The position numbers were made by a program, and so were the translations under genes. A stretch of 8,533 nucleotides of DNA from Hyphomonas sp. (lineage in GTDB: Bacteria > Pseudomonadota > Alphaproteobacteria > Caulobacterales > Hyphomonadaceae): NCBI GenBank assembly GCA_024743015.1, contig JANSXJ010000144.1, positions 1 to 8,533 of the forward strand, given 5' to 3'. Below are positions 1 through 5,857 of this stretch, piece by piece (the stretch's first letter is position 1; each line of letters starts with the position of its first letter). The notes beneath the pieces were generated by a model that was not told the origin of the DNA, did not search any database, and saw only the letters and a list, made by a program, of their open reading frames with translations.

Positions 1-8
1 ACTCAATC

Positions 9-944
9 ATGATCGGAGTATTTGGCGCGACAGGCTTCATCGGAAAACACTTGTTACGCAAGCTCGTCGAATTGGGACATAAACCGCTTGGCGCCAGTCG
101 TCACTTCGATTCAGCATTCATGACCGAATTTTCCGCGCGTGCGGAACTTGCCCGGATGGACATTAACGACAGCTTGTCCGTGAGCGCCGCACTCGAGGGC
201 GTCGAAACCGTCGTCCAATTAATCAGCACATCAAGTCCTGGTCTTCAAAATCGGAACATAGAAGCGGACATTCACGCGAACGTCATTCCGCATCTTCGCT
301 TCATTCAAAATGCGATGCAATCAAGTGTAAAGAGGTACATATTCGTATCGTCGGGCGGCACGGTTTATGGACCTGGACACTCGTCCCCAATCAGTGAGGA
401 TGCCCCCACTCTACCACTAAACTCTCATGGCTTGACGAAGTTGATGGTCGAGCAGTATTTAAAAATGTATGGAGCGGTCGATGATTTTGACTTCACGATT
501 CTTCGGCTGGCCAATCCGTACGGGCCTGGCCAAGTTTACAAAAAAGGCCAAGGACTGATTCCATCCATTCTCATGCGACACGCACAAAACAAACCCGTTG
601 CGATCTTCTCTGAAGGCAAAGCGGCACGCGATTTTGTTTTTATTGACGACGTCATCGAAGCGTTGATTATGACGATCAACAGCCCAGCGGCCGCGAAGGA
701 AACGATCAATATCGGGAGCGGTCAAGCCACAACGGTTATGACGGTCATTGAGTCTCTTGAGCAAATTCTCGGCTTGACGTTTGAGAAGGAGTTTGCAGGC
801 ACTCGCAAGACAGATGTGGATATCAATCATTTAGATGTTCGGAAAGCGGAACAAGTTCTGCCTTGGAAACCGAAAACCGAGTTCATGGATGGATTGCGGC
901 AGACAGTCGACGCTTTTCAAAGAGGTCGAAACGAGCGCATCTGA
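9..944 (+). CDS. NAD-dependent epimerase/dehydratase (extended SDR), catalytic Tyr replaced by His
   Basis: This 311-residue protein is an extended short-chain dehydrogenase/reductase of the GalE/WbpP-like sugar-nucleotide group, cytosolic, expected to epimerise or dehydrate a nucleotide sugar feeding glycan assembly. The N-terminal Rossmann motif GATGFIG is at residues 6-12, VSSGGTVYG at 113-121 supplies the active-site Ser, ANPYGPG at 168-174 is the usual substrate-loop region, and RDFVFIDDV at 208-216 is the conserved late block. Family members carry YxxxK about 25 residues after the Ser. Here that site reads HGLTK, with His140 (codon CAT, 426-428) and Lys144, so the catalytic Tyr is missing although the rest is intact. 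The ATG at 9 sits where the family begins. Only eight bases lie upstream, so no ribosome binding site can be judged. The stop is 14 bases from the convergent glycosyltransferase stop. The exact substrate is unknown. Confidence 0.93.
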   Translation: MIGVFGATGFIGKHLLRKLVELGHKPLGASRHFDSAFMTEFSARAELARMDINDSLSVSAALEGVETVVQLISTSSPGLQNRNIEADIHANVIPHLRFIQNAMQSSVKRYIFVSSGGTVYGPGHSSPISEDAPTLPLNSHGLTKLMVEQYLKMYGAVDDFDFTILRLANPYGPGQVYKKGQGLIPSILMRHAQNKPVAIFSEGKAARDFVFIDDVIEALIMTINSPAAAKETINIGSGQATTVMTVIESLEQILGLTFEKEFAGTRKTDVDINHLDVRKAEQVLPWKPKTEFMDGLRQTVDAFQRGRNERI

Positions 945-958
945 CTGGAATTAGAACG

Positions 959-1960
959 TTACGCTTTTGTCGATCTGACATGCGTCTTGTTTTGAAGCAT
1001 CAGAAATGGATTCCACGCCATTTTCGACATCAACGACAGTGTTGAAATCTGCTTTTTGCGAATGCGAAATTTATCTTCACCCCGCAACTTCCAACCCTGT
1101 CTAAAACCGGCGAAAATGCCATCGCGCATTCCTTTGTTCGGAAGTTTCCTTCGATTTCTCGTATAACTATAAACCAGAAATGCGACGTGCACCGGTAGCG
1201 TCAAAATCAATAGAAACAGCGGTGTATTTTTCAGATATGTCCACGTTCGGTTCCGATTTCCATAAAACAATGTGAAGTAGCTATTCTTGCCAGAGATGCC
1301 ACCGCCTTTATGTCGGACAATCGCCTTTGGAAGAAACACACAGTTCTCTCCCCCGAGCTGCATTCTGTAGCCAAGGTCGACATCTTCGCAGTAGCAGAAA
1401 TAGCGTTCGTCAAATCCACCAAAAGCTAAGAAAACATCCCTTTTATAGACGGCGCTTGCGCCGCAGGGACTGAAGCAGAAGCCCTCTTGGGGTAATTCTT
1501 CGACTGGTCGTTCAAATCCGCCGCGCCAAGGTAGGCCAAACCCCCAGAACGCATCTCCCGCCCCATCTAACAAATGAGGGCGATCCAGACTTAGTTGGGT
1601 GCATGCGAACACGTTCGTATGTTCGAATTTTTCTATTCCTTCTGAGATCCGCTGAAGCCAATCTGGATCGGCGACAGCGTCAGGATTTAACAGCACGAGC
1701 CATTCTGCGCGAGCGCTTCGCGCTGCGATGTTGCAAGCCTTGGCAAAACCATGGTTTTCCGTCTCTGCCAAAACTCTAATATCGCCGATCCGGCTGGTAT
1801 CGAGATTTTTGAGCGAAGAATCGTCGCTGTTATTATCAACCAGGATCACTTCGAAGTCTTGAATGCTCTGCGCCGAGAGCGAATCCAATGCCCCTTGAAG
1901 AAACTTCCCGCCATTGAAATTTACGACGATAATGGAAAAGCTGGGCGCGTGTTTGAACAT
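959..1960 (-). CDS. Family 2 glycosyltransferase (rhamnosyltransferase-like)
   Basis: This 333-residue protein is an inverting GT-A glycosyltransferase of family GT2 (WcaE/RfbF-like), which adds a sugar from a nucleotide donor to a lipid-linked glycan at the inner cytoplasmic face. The opening SIIVVNFNGG (9-18) and VDNNSDD (41-47) form the nucleotide-binding start of the fold. LLNPDA (90-95) is the NPD variant of the metal-binding DxD, and CEDVDLGYRM (191-200) holds the acidic catalytic pair typical of this branch. A hydrophobic stretch at about 247-267 is probably a membrane anchor, followed by a basic tail. The start is firm: an in-frame TGA directly precedes the ATG at 1960, and AAGG lies about 10 bases upstream. 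It is transcribed after the sulfotransferase gene, 117 bases away, and may share its message. The sugar transferred cannot be told from sequence. Confidence 0.93.
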   Translation of the reverse strand: MFKHAPSFSIIVVNFNGGKFLQGALDSLSAQSIQDFEVILVDNNSDDSSLKNLDTSRIGDIRVLAETENHGFAKACNIAARSARAEWLVLLNPDAVADPDWLQRISEGIEKFEHTNVFACTQLSLDRPHLLDGAGDAFWGFGLPWRGGFERPVEELPQEGFCFSPCGASAVYKRDVFLAFGGFDERYFCYCEDVDLGYRMQLGGENCVFLPKAIVRHKGGGISGKNSYFTLFYGNRNRTWTYLKNTPLFLLILTLPVHVAFLVYSYTRNRRKLPNKGMRDGIFAGFRQGWKLRGEDKFRIRKKQISTLSLMSKMAWNPFLMLQNKTHVRSTKA

Positions 1961-2044
1961 TCATTCTAAGCCTTATGCTCCGGACGAATATGACATCGCA
2001 AACGGCAATGCTTACTTGGCCCAACCGGATTTAGATTGACGACA

Positions 2045-2064
2045 TTCCGCATGCAGTCGCGGAA
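2045..2064. repeat. Small inverted repeat between sulfotransferase and GT2 genes
   Basis: TTCCGC at 2045-2050 and GCGGAA at 2059-2064 form a perfect 6-bp stem with an 8-base loop, 14 bases beyond the sulfotransferase stop in the transcribed direction. No T-run follows on the minus strand, so it is not a classical Rho-independent terminator. It could be an mRNA stability element between two co-transcribed genes, or chance. The rest of this 117-base gap shows nothing recognisable. Confidence 0.3.
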
Positions 2065-2077
2065 CATGCCGCGTCGC

Positions 2078-3745
2078 TCACGGAGAGATGTATCTTATAA
2101 ATTTAGCGACACCTCTGACTGGTGCCGTGATGCGCCAAGAAGTGGAGGTTCGGAAAACATCGATAACGCCTCGCAAGACGTTTAGTTCATTTTTCAATCG
2201 ACTAGTTTCTAGCTCGAGTAGCTCGAACTTTCGGCGATGTTCTGCAAGACTCTTTGACAGGTCTTCGGATAGCTGGCGCGCGGAATCACACTTATCGTGC
2301 GCTGCACCAAGCTCGGCATGCAATGAATCGAGCTCTACGCTTGATGTCTCGAGTTTTTCGTTTGCGGATTGCAGTTCTTCTCGCAATAAAAAATTGTCCG
2401 TCTCAGATGCTTGCAGCTTGTCATAGGTCGAGTTCAACTCATCTTTGATCAAAGCGTATTCACGCTCTGTTGCCGAAATTTTTTCAAGTACCTTGGCCAG
2501 CTCTTCTTGCAAAGAGTTTCGCTCGATATCGATCGCCTGCAGCTTGTCGCGGGTCGAGTTCAACTCATCTTTGACCAAAGTGTATTCAGACTCTGTTGCC
2601 GAAATTTTTTCGAATGCCTTGGCCAGATCTTCTTGCAAAGAGTTCCGCTCGATATCGATCGCTTGCAACTTATCGTAGATTGAGGTCAACTCTTCTTTAA
2701 GCGATGCGCGTTCCGACTCCGAAATTTGAAGCGCTTGGCGAACGGAACCCAATTCACCTCTTATCGAGATTAGATTGGCCTCAGACTTGTCAAGGTGCTG
2801 TTTGGTTGTCTCACGTGCATCAATCAAAAGTTTGCTTTGCTTCTCTTGCTCCGTTCGTAGGTCCCTTTCCTTCTTAACGAAGCTCTGCGTTATGGCTTCC
2901 AATACCGGATCTGCACTATCGAACTCAGATTTGATCCTGGATAAGGTTTGCAACGCCATTTCATTGAGTGGATCGTTACACAAGAGACGAAGCGCCAGAT
3001 AAACATCGTTAATCCAATATTGAGTTATCGGATCGTGCGCGACATCAACGGTTTCAAATTCATGGTGGCGTAATCCATGGCTAATAAAGTCAGCTATATC
3101 GTTCTCGACGACACTCAGCGCGATGGGAAATTCGAATCCAAGCCGCGCGGCCACCGATGACAGCACCTCCACGGGGCTTTGCAAGAATCTGTCGTAGGTG
3201 AAGAATACTCGCTTTACATCGGCGCTAGCATCAACTGCTTCTAATACATTTCGTAGCCACAGAAGAGCCGCATCAAGCCTATCCATGTCATTGCGGGTCA
3301 CAAGGGATTGTATGACCTCGAGTGGATTCCGAACTGGTATAATCGCATTGACAGGAATTTCTTCGGTTTTGAAAAACTCCAGATACTCATCTGCAATTCG
3401 CACGATGCGCGGTTCTTTAAGCACTGCGGGGCGATCTGCCGGAAATTCCGCGCTCAGGAGCGCTTTCAGGTCGGATTGAAATTCACGGCGATTTTTCGCT
3501 CGAATGCGATCCAAGTTTCCGAGCCTCCAGTCGCTCCAAACTAAACCGCCGAGCCTCAAATACTCATCGTTTAGTTGGGAAAGGGGTAGAGATTCCCAAT
3601 GGCCTTTCACATTCGAACTGTTATTCTTGATAAGCGTGTTCGGAACACTCAATCCAAGAATATTCAATGTACGGGTGAGTGCTGATGTACCGCTACGGTG
3701 CATTCCGAGCACCAAAAGTATTTCTGAAGGAAGAGCTTTCTGCAC
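2078..3745 (-). CDS. Sulfotransferase-domain protein with long 21-residue-repeat coiled coil
   Basis: The N-terminal ~290 residues of this 555-residue protein resemble PAPS-dependent sulfotransferases. LGMHRSGTSALTR (13-25) is the 5'-phosphosulfate P-loop, and PVRNPLEVIQSL (137-148) fits the 3'-phosphate site with Arg139 and Ser147 eight apart. The expected reaction is sulfation of a sugar hydroxyl. Residues 297-527 are eleven uninterrupted 21-residue units, three heptads each, rich in Glu and Lys and predicted to be one long coiled coil. The C-terminus (528-555) carries SWRITAPVR and a basic, amphipathic tail, a motif I recognise from coiled-coil glycan-synthesis proteins. There is no signal peptide or clear membrane span. 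The start is GTG: an in-frame TAA lies only one codon upstream, and the next Met (residue 15) would cut into the P-loop. The Shine-Dalgarno is weak (GAG about 7 bases away). The domain family is confident, the acceptor is not. Confidence 0.9.
   Translation of the reverse strand: MQKALPSEILLVLGMHRSGTSALTRTLNILGLSVPNTLIKNNSSNVKGHWESLPLSQLNDEYLRLGGLVWSDWRLGNLDRIRAKNRREFQSDLKALLSAEFPADRPAVLKEPRIVRIADEYLEFFKTEEIPVNAIIPVRNPLEVIQSLVTRNDMDRLDAALLWLRNVLEAVDASADVKRVFFTYDRFLQSPVEVLSSVAARLGFEFPIALSVVENDIADFISHGLRHHEFETVDVAHDPITQYWINDVYLALRLLCNDPLNEMALQTLSRIKSEFDSADPVLEAITQSFVKKERDLRTEQEKQSKLLIDARETTKQHLDKSEANLISIRGELGSVRQALQISESERASLKEELTSIYDKLQAIDIERNSLQEDLAKAFEKISATESEYTLVKDELNSTRDKLQAIDIERNSLQEELAKVLEKISATEREYALIKDELNSTYDKLQASETDNFLLREELQSANEKLETSSVELDSLHAELGAAHDKCDSARQLSEDLSKSLAEHRRKFELLELETSRLKNELNVLRGVIDVFRTSTSWRITAPVRGVAKFIRYISP
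2165..2857 (-). repeat. Eleven tandem 63-bp (21-residue) coding repeats forming a coiled coil
   Basis: Residues 297-527 of the sulfotransferase protein divide exactly into eleven 21-residue units with no insertion or deletion. The clearest units (339-485) have Leu or Ile at position 1, acidic residues at 5 and 13 or 14, Leu at 15 and a terminal Lys after Asp or Glu (YDK, FEK, RDK, LEK, YDK, NEK, HDK). Positions 1, 4, 8, 11, 15 and 18 form the a/d heptad pattern. Outer units are more diverged. Twenty-one residues is three heptads, so length changes by whole units would keep the coil in register. Confidence 0.9.
2417..2668 (-). repeat. Two near-identical 126-bp tandem units within the coiled-coil coding repeat
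   Basis: Units at 2543-2668 (residues 360-401) and 2417-2542 (residues 402-443) are each 126 bases, two 21-residue modules, and differ at about 14 positions by hand alignment (roughly 89 percent identical). At protein level seven of 42 residues differ, all conservative or on the coil surface. Neighbouring modules are much more diverged, so this pair looks like a recent in-frame duplication by slippage or unequal recombination. Confidence 0.9.
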
Positions 3746-3784
3746 TTGTTATCTCGATCTTGTTTTATGCACTGAGAACGGCAA

Positions 3785-3815
3785 ATTCTACGCCATATTC
3801 CAAACTAAAATTCAA
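3785..3815 (-). promoter_or_regulatory. Weak candidate sigma-70-like promoter for the sulfotransferase gene
   Basis: On the minus strand TTGAAT (3815-3810) and TAGAAT (3790-3785, five of six matches to TATAAT) are separated by 19 bases, about 40 bases before the GTG start, in the most AT-rich part of the gap. The spacing is longer than the optimal 17 and the -35 match is poor, so this is only a candidate. Confidence 0.2.
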
Positions 3816-4045
3816 TACCATACTGGATTTTGTAAGTATGTCTCATGCGTGCTCAGGGTCTAGTTCATCCGTTTTTGGTAAGCAACTATTGATCGGAAAC
3901 GATCGGTTGGCGTCTAGATCCATCGAGCTCCGAACGCGTTAAGAGCTCCGATCAACGTAAACTCTTGAAAGGGCCGTGTTTTGCCTTGCGAATCCTATTG
4001 AGTGGACCGATGAAAGAACGTCAAAAAATGAGCTTAACTGAGAAT

Positions 4046-4064
4046 CCACGTGTGGCATACGTGG
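4046..4064. promoter_or_regulatory. Inverted repeat upstream of the glycosyltransferase, possible operator or 5' leader hairpin
   Basis: CCACGT (4046-4051) and ACGTGG (4059-4064) are perfect inverted 6-mers around the 7-base loop GTGGCAT, ending 55 bases before the ATG at 4120. In DNA it could be a dimeric regulator site, in RNA a short hairpin in the leader. Nothing else in the window repeats it, so its role is open. Confidence 0.3.
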
Positions 4065-4119
4065 CTGGAAGGTTTATGAACAAAGTTGATCGAGGAGCAA
4101 AATGCGTCGGGAGTAGGCT

Positions 4120-5079
4120 ATGCTGCAGAAACCAATAATCGACGTGTTGCTCGCTGGCAGCGCGAATGAGCACTTTTTCTCCAATATTGCTTTTTTGCGA
4201 CTGAGCTTGGATCAACTTGGCGGGCACTATAAGGATGCAAGGGTTGTTGCCGCGCTTGCAGAATGGGAATCGCCAACCGTTCCGACCAGATGGGCCCGTT
4301 ATCTGAACAATGTCGAGATCGTATGGACGAACGCAGAGAATTTGCCCAACGCAACGTACGATATTCAACACTATGCTAGATTCGAACATATACGACCTGA
4401 CGCAGATATCGTGATCGCATGTGACGCCGATATTTGCTTTATGCAACCATTCGAAGAATTACTCGAAACCGTTATTGTTCAGGATGTTCTGGCCGGAGTC
4501 ATGGCACATTATCATTTCCCGATTAAAGGCGTGAGAGGCAATCCGAAGGAAGATTGGCCCGTGGTTGCGCAGGCAACTTTGGGACGATCAATCCATACGC
4601 CGTTCAAATACATGTTTGGTCGATGCCCAAATGAAATCCGTGGGGCGAAAGCCGGCCAAATCCGTCCAAACGCTCCGTTCTATATCAATTATGGATTCTT
4701 GATTGGTCGGCCCGAAACAGTCTTTAGGATGCAACAAAGAGAGCGCGAATTGCTTCCGAGAGCTCGGAATGTCGTCGCGCCATGGTTTGGGGCGCAAGTA
4801 TGCGTGGCACTGGCATGTGCCGATCTAGGATTGAACACGCTCGGTCTGCCTTTGCGTTATAACTATCCAAACAGACCAGAGGCCGAGATCCTTCATCCGA
4901 ATGAACTGTCAAAAGCCGTCGTTTTTCACTACATGTTCGAAGAGAATTTCCAGCGTTCCAAGATCTTTGCAGAGCGGACAGCGTTCGATGAATTTCTGAC
5001 GAAATCCGTTTCCGGCGCTGATCTTAGGTTCCAATCTTATATCGCTGAACTTACCAATCGCATCTACCCTTTTTCATGA
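4120..5079 (+). CDS. Putative GT-A-fold glycosyltransferase with DxD motif
   Basis: I read this 319-residue protein as a nucleotide-sugar-dependent glycosyltransferase, cytoplasmic or membrane-peripheral, because of IVIACDADICF at 97-107. Its D102-A-D104 sits at the end of a hydrophobic beta strand as in GT8-like and related GT-A enzymes that bind Mn or Mg with the donor. Other family-like features are SANEHFFSN near the N-terminus (14-22), FYINYGFLIGRPE (187-199) in the acceptor half, and VVFHYMF (267-273), whose His270 may complete metal binding. There is no signal peptide or membrane span. The ATG at 4120 is preceded by CGGGAG six bases upstream, a good ribosome site. It is transcribed alone, divergent from the sulfotransferase and convergent with the methyltransferase, 61 bases away. 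I cannot assign a CAZy family or sugar with certainty. Confidence 0.8.
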   Translation: MLQKPIIDVLLAGSANEHFFSNIAFLRLSLDQLGGHYKDARVVAALAEWESPTVPTRWARYLNNVEIVWTNAENLPNATYDIQHYARFEHIRPDADIVIACDADICFMQPFEELLETVIVQDVLAGVMAHYHFPIKGVRGNPKEDWPVVAQATLGRSIHTPFKYMFGRCPNEIRGAKAGQIRPNAPFYINYGFLIGRPETVFRMQQRERELLPRARNVVAPWFGAQVCVALACADLGLNTLGLPLRYNYPNRPEAEILHPNELSKAVVFHYMFEENFQRSKIFAERTAFDEFLTKSVSGADLRFQSYIAELTNRIYPFS

Positions 5080-5095
5080 GTTATATCATAGCCAG

Positions 5096-5119
5096 AAAAA
5101 ACTGTGGCGCAATTGCTCC
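5096..5119 (-). terminator. Candidate Rho-independent terminator after the methyltransferase gene
   Basis: Read on the minus strand, 21 bases past the methyltransferase stop, GGAGC-AATT-GCGCC can fold into a five-pair stem with one A-G mismatch. It is followed after ACAG by six T residues (5101-5096). The stem is short and imperfect and the T-run is offset by four bases, so efficiency is doubtful. On the plus strand the same stem is followed by only three T residues, so it is a poor terminator for the glycosyltransferase. Confidence 0.35.
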
Positions 5120-5140
5120 TTTAGTCCGGGCGAGCGTGGC

Positions 5141-5857
5141 TCAAGTCCAGCTTTTCGGTACTTCTATACTCGTAATTCGGGCTCGTTTGCGCACGACACA
5201 GGTGTACTCGTAAAGTCCATAATCATGCAGCACACTGATTTGTCGGGTCCCGAGCTCGCTGCGAATCAACGCAATTGCTTCATCACACGGGAGATGAAAG
5301 AGGTCCTCGCGCTCCCAATCCACGTGCTTGCTCATCACATTGAACGCAATGGATTCCGTGACTGAGCGCCAAGTTGCTTTCAACGTTTCAACCATCAGTC
5401 TGAGCATTTGAGCTTGGGACAATGTGAATTTAACGGTGAACACACCGCAAAGCACGGCCAACTCGAACGCACCCTCAGGATAAGGGGTTTGCCGAATGTC
5501 ACGACATTCAAACTTGTGCTGAGGCCATCTTTCTTGCGCAGATTCCAAAATCTCAAGATTCAAATCGATACCTGTATAGTCCACATGCTCAATCAGGCCT
5601 CGTTGCTGTAAATAATCCAACAAAAATCCTGGCCCGCATCCAATATCCAATATTCTCAGTCTACGGTCTGGTGAATAATCGCGCCAGTTAACCGAATTTA
5701 CCATCGCGTCGAATCGATTGACCAGGTCTTTGGCGTTCGGCCAGAGAACGGCCTCTGGTGTGGGACGCTTTCCTTTGAAGTGTTCCGCGATTGGCTCTAT
5801 GACTTTTCGCACATCGTCCGCCATCTCATTCGGCAGCATCGAGGGTTTTTCTTTCAT
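5141..5857 (-). CDS. Class I SAM-dependent methyltransferase
   Basis: From the ATG at 5857 this protein is 238 residues. LDIGCGPG at 70-77 is SAM motif I, TGIDLN (95-100) gives the acidic residue that binds the SAM ribose, and CRDIRQ (118-123) is the adenine-contacting region. ELAVLCGVF (132-140) follows as the next strand. Proteins of this look occur in polysaccharide loci and are presumed to methylate a sugar, a sugar amine or a chain end, using SAM in the cytoplasm. The open frame extends to 5995, but those extra 46 residues are antisense to the aminotransferase and do not look like the family. The ATG at 5857 has only a weak AGG about 10 bases upstream, so ATGs at 5839 or 5824 are alternatives. 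It opposes the aminotransferase head to head with overlapping start codons. Substrate unknown. Confidence 0.88.
   Translation of the reverse strand: MKEKPSMLPNEMADDVRKVIEPIAEHFKGKRPTPEAVLWPNAKDLVNRFDAMVNSVNWRDYSPDRRLRILDIGCGPGFLLDYLQQRGLIEHVDYTGIDLNLEILESAQERWPQHKFECRDIRQTPYPEGAFELAVLCGVFTVKFTLSQAQMLRLMVETLKATWRSVTESIAFNVMSKHVDWEREDLFHLPCDEAIALIRSELGTRQISVLHDYGLYEYTCVVRKRARITSIEVPKSWT
5841..5845 (+). promoter_or_regulatory. Ribosome binding site that fixes the aminotransferase start
   Basis: GAGGG at 5841-5845 lies 10 bases before the ATG at 5856. It supports that start over the open frame reaching back to 5718. The site is itself inside the first codons of the opposing methyltransferase gene. 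Confidence 0.5.

Larger units (their letters stand above)
3746..4119. promoter_or_regulatory. Divergent AT-rich intergenic region
   Basis: These 374 bases separate the divergent sulfotransferase and glycosyltransferase genes and should contain promoters for both. The row 3781-3840 is 19/60 G+C, the most AT-rich stretch counted. Visible elements are a GATCG-GAAA-CGATC hairpin at 3891-3904, a direct repeat GAGCTCCGA at 3925-3933 and 3943-3951 (18 bases apart), and an inverted repeat CCACGT/ACGTGG at 4046-4051 and 4059-4064. No strong sigma-70 promoter toward the glycosyltransferase could be picked by eye. No convincing gene lies here: short open frames are overlaps or lack support. Confidence 0.55.

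Noticed and set aside
2411..2683. Plus-strand 90-residue frame with internal repeats
   Set aside because: It is the antisense reading of the 126-bp coiled-coil repeat, which explains its repetition.
2165..2857. Tandem repeats as a CRISPR array
   Set aside because: There are no unique spacers. The repeats are contiguous, in frame, and encode heptads of a coiled coil.
4028..4138. Plus-strand 36-codon frame (begins MSLTENPRVAYV) overlapping the glycosyltransferase start
   Set aside because: No good ribosome site, no recognised family, and it overlaps the real start in another frame. It cannot be supported without conservation data.
4021..4446. Minus-strand open frame of 141 residues over the glycosyltransferase start
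   Set aside because: It is antisense to a well-supported gene, has no recognisable motif and is Cys- and Arg-rich, as shadow frames often are.
5098..5111. 14-base string AAAACTGTGGCGCA also present at 8050-8063 in xerC, as a possible recombination remnant
   Set aside because: The match stops abruptly on both sides, and one copy simply encodes part of the conserved HSFATH box. A chance 14-mer in 8.5 kb is not very unlikely.
5718..5855. Upstream extension of the aminotransferase frame with an ATG at 5718
   Set aside because: The extra 46 residues are antisense to the methyltransferase, do not resemble the DegT family N-terminus, and the ATG at 5856 has GAGGG and the typical IPVLKP start.
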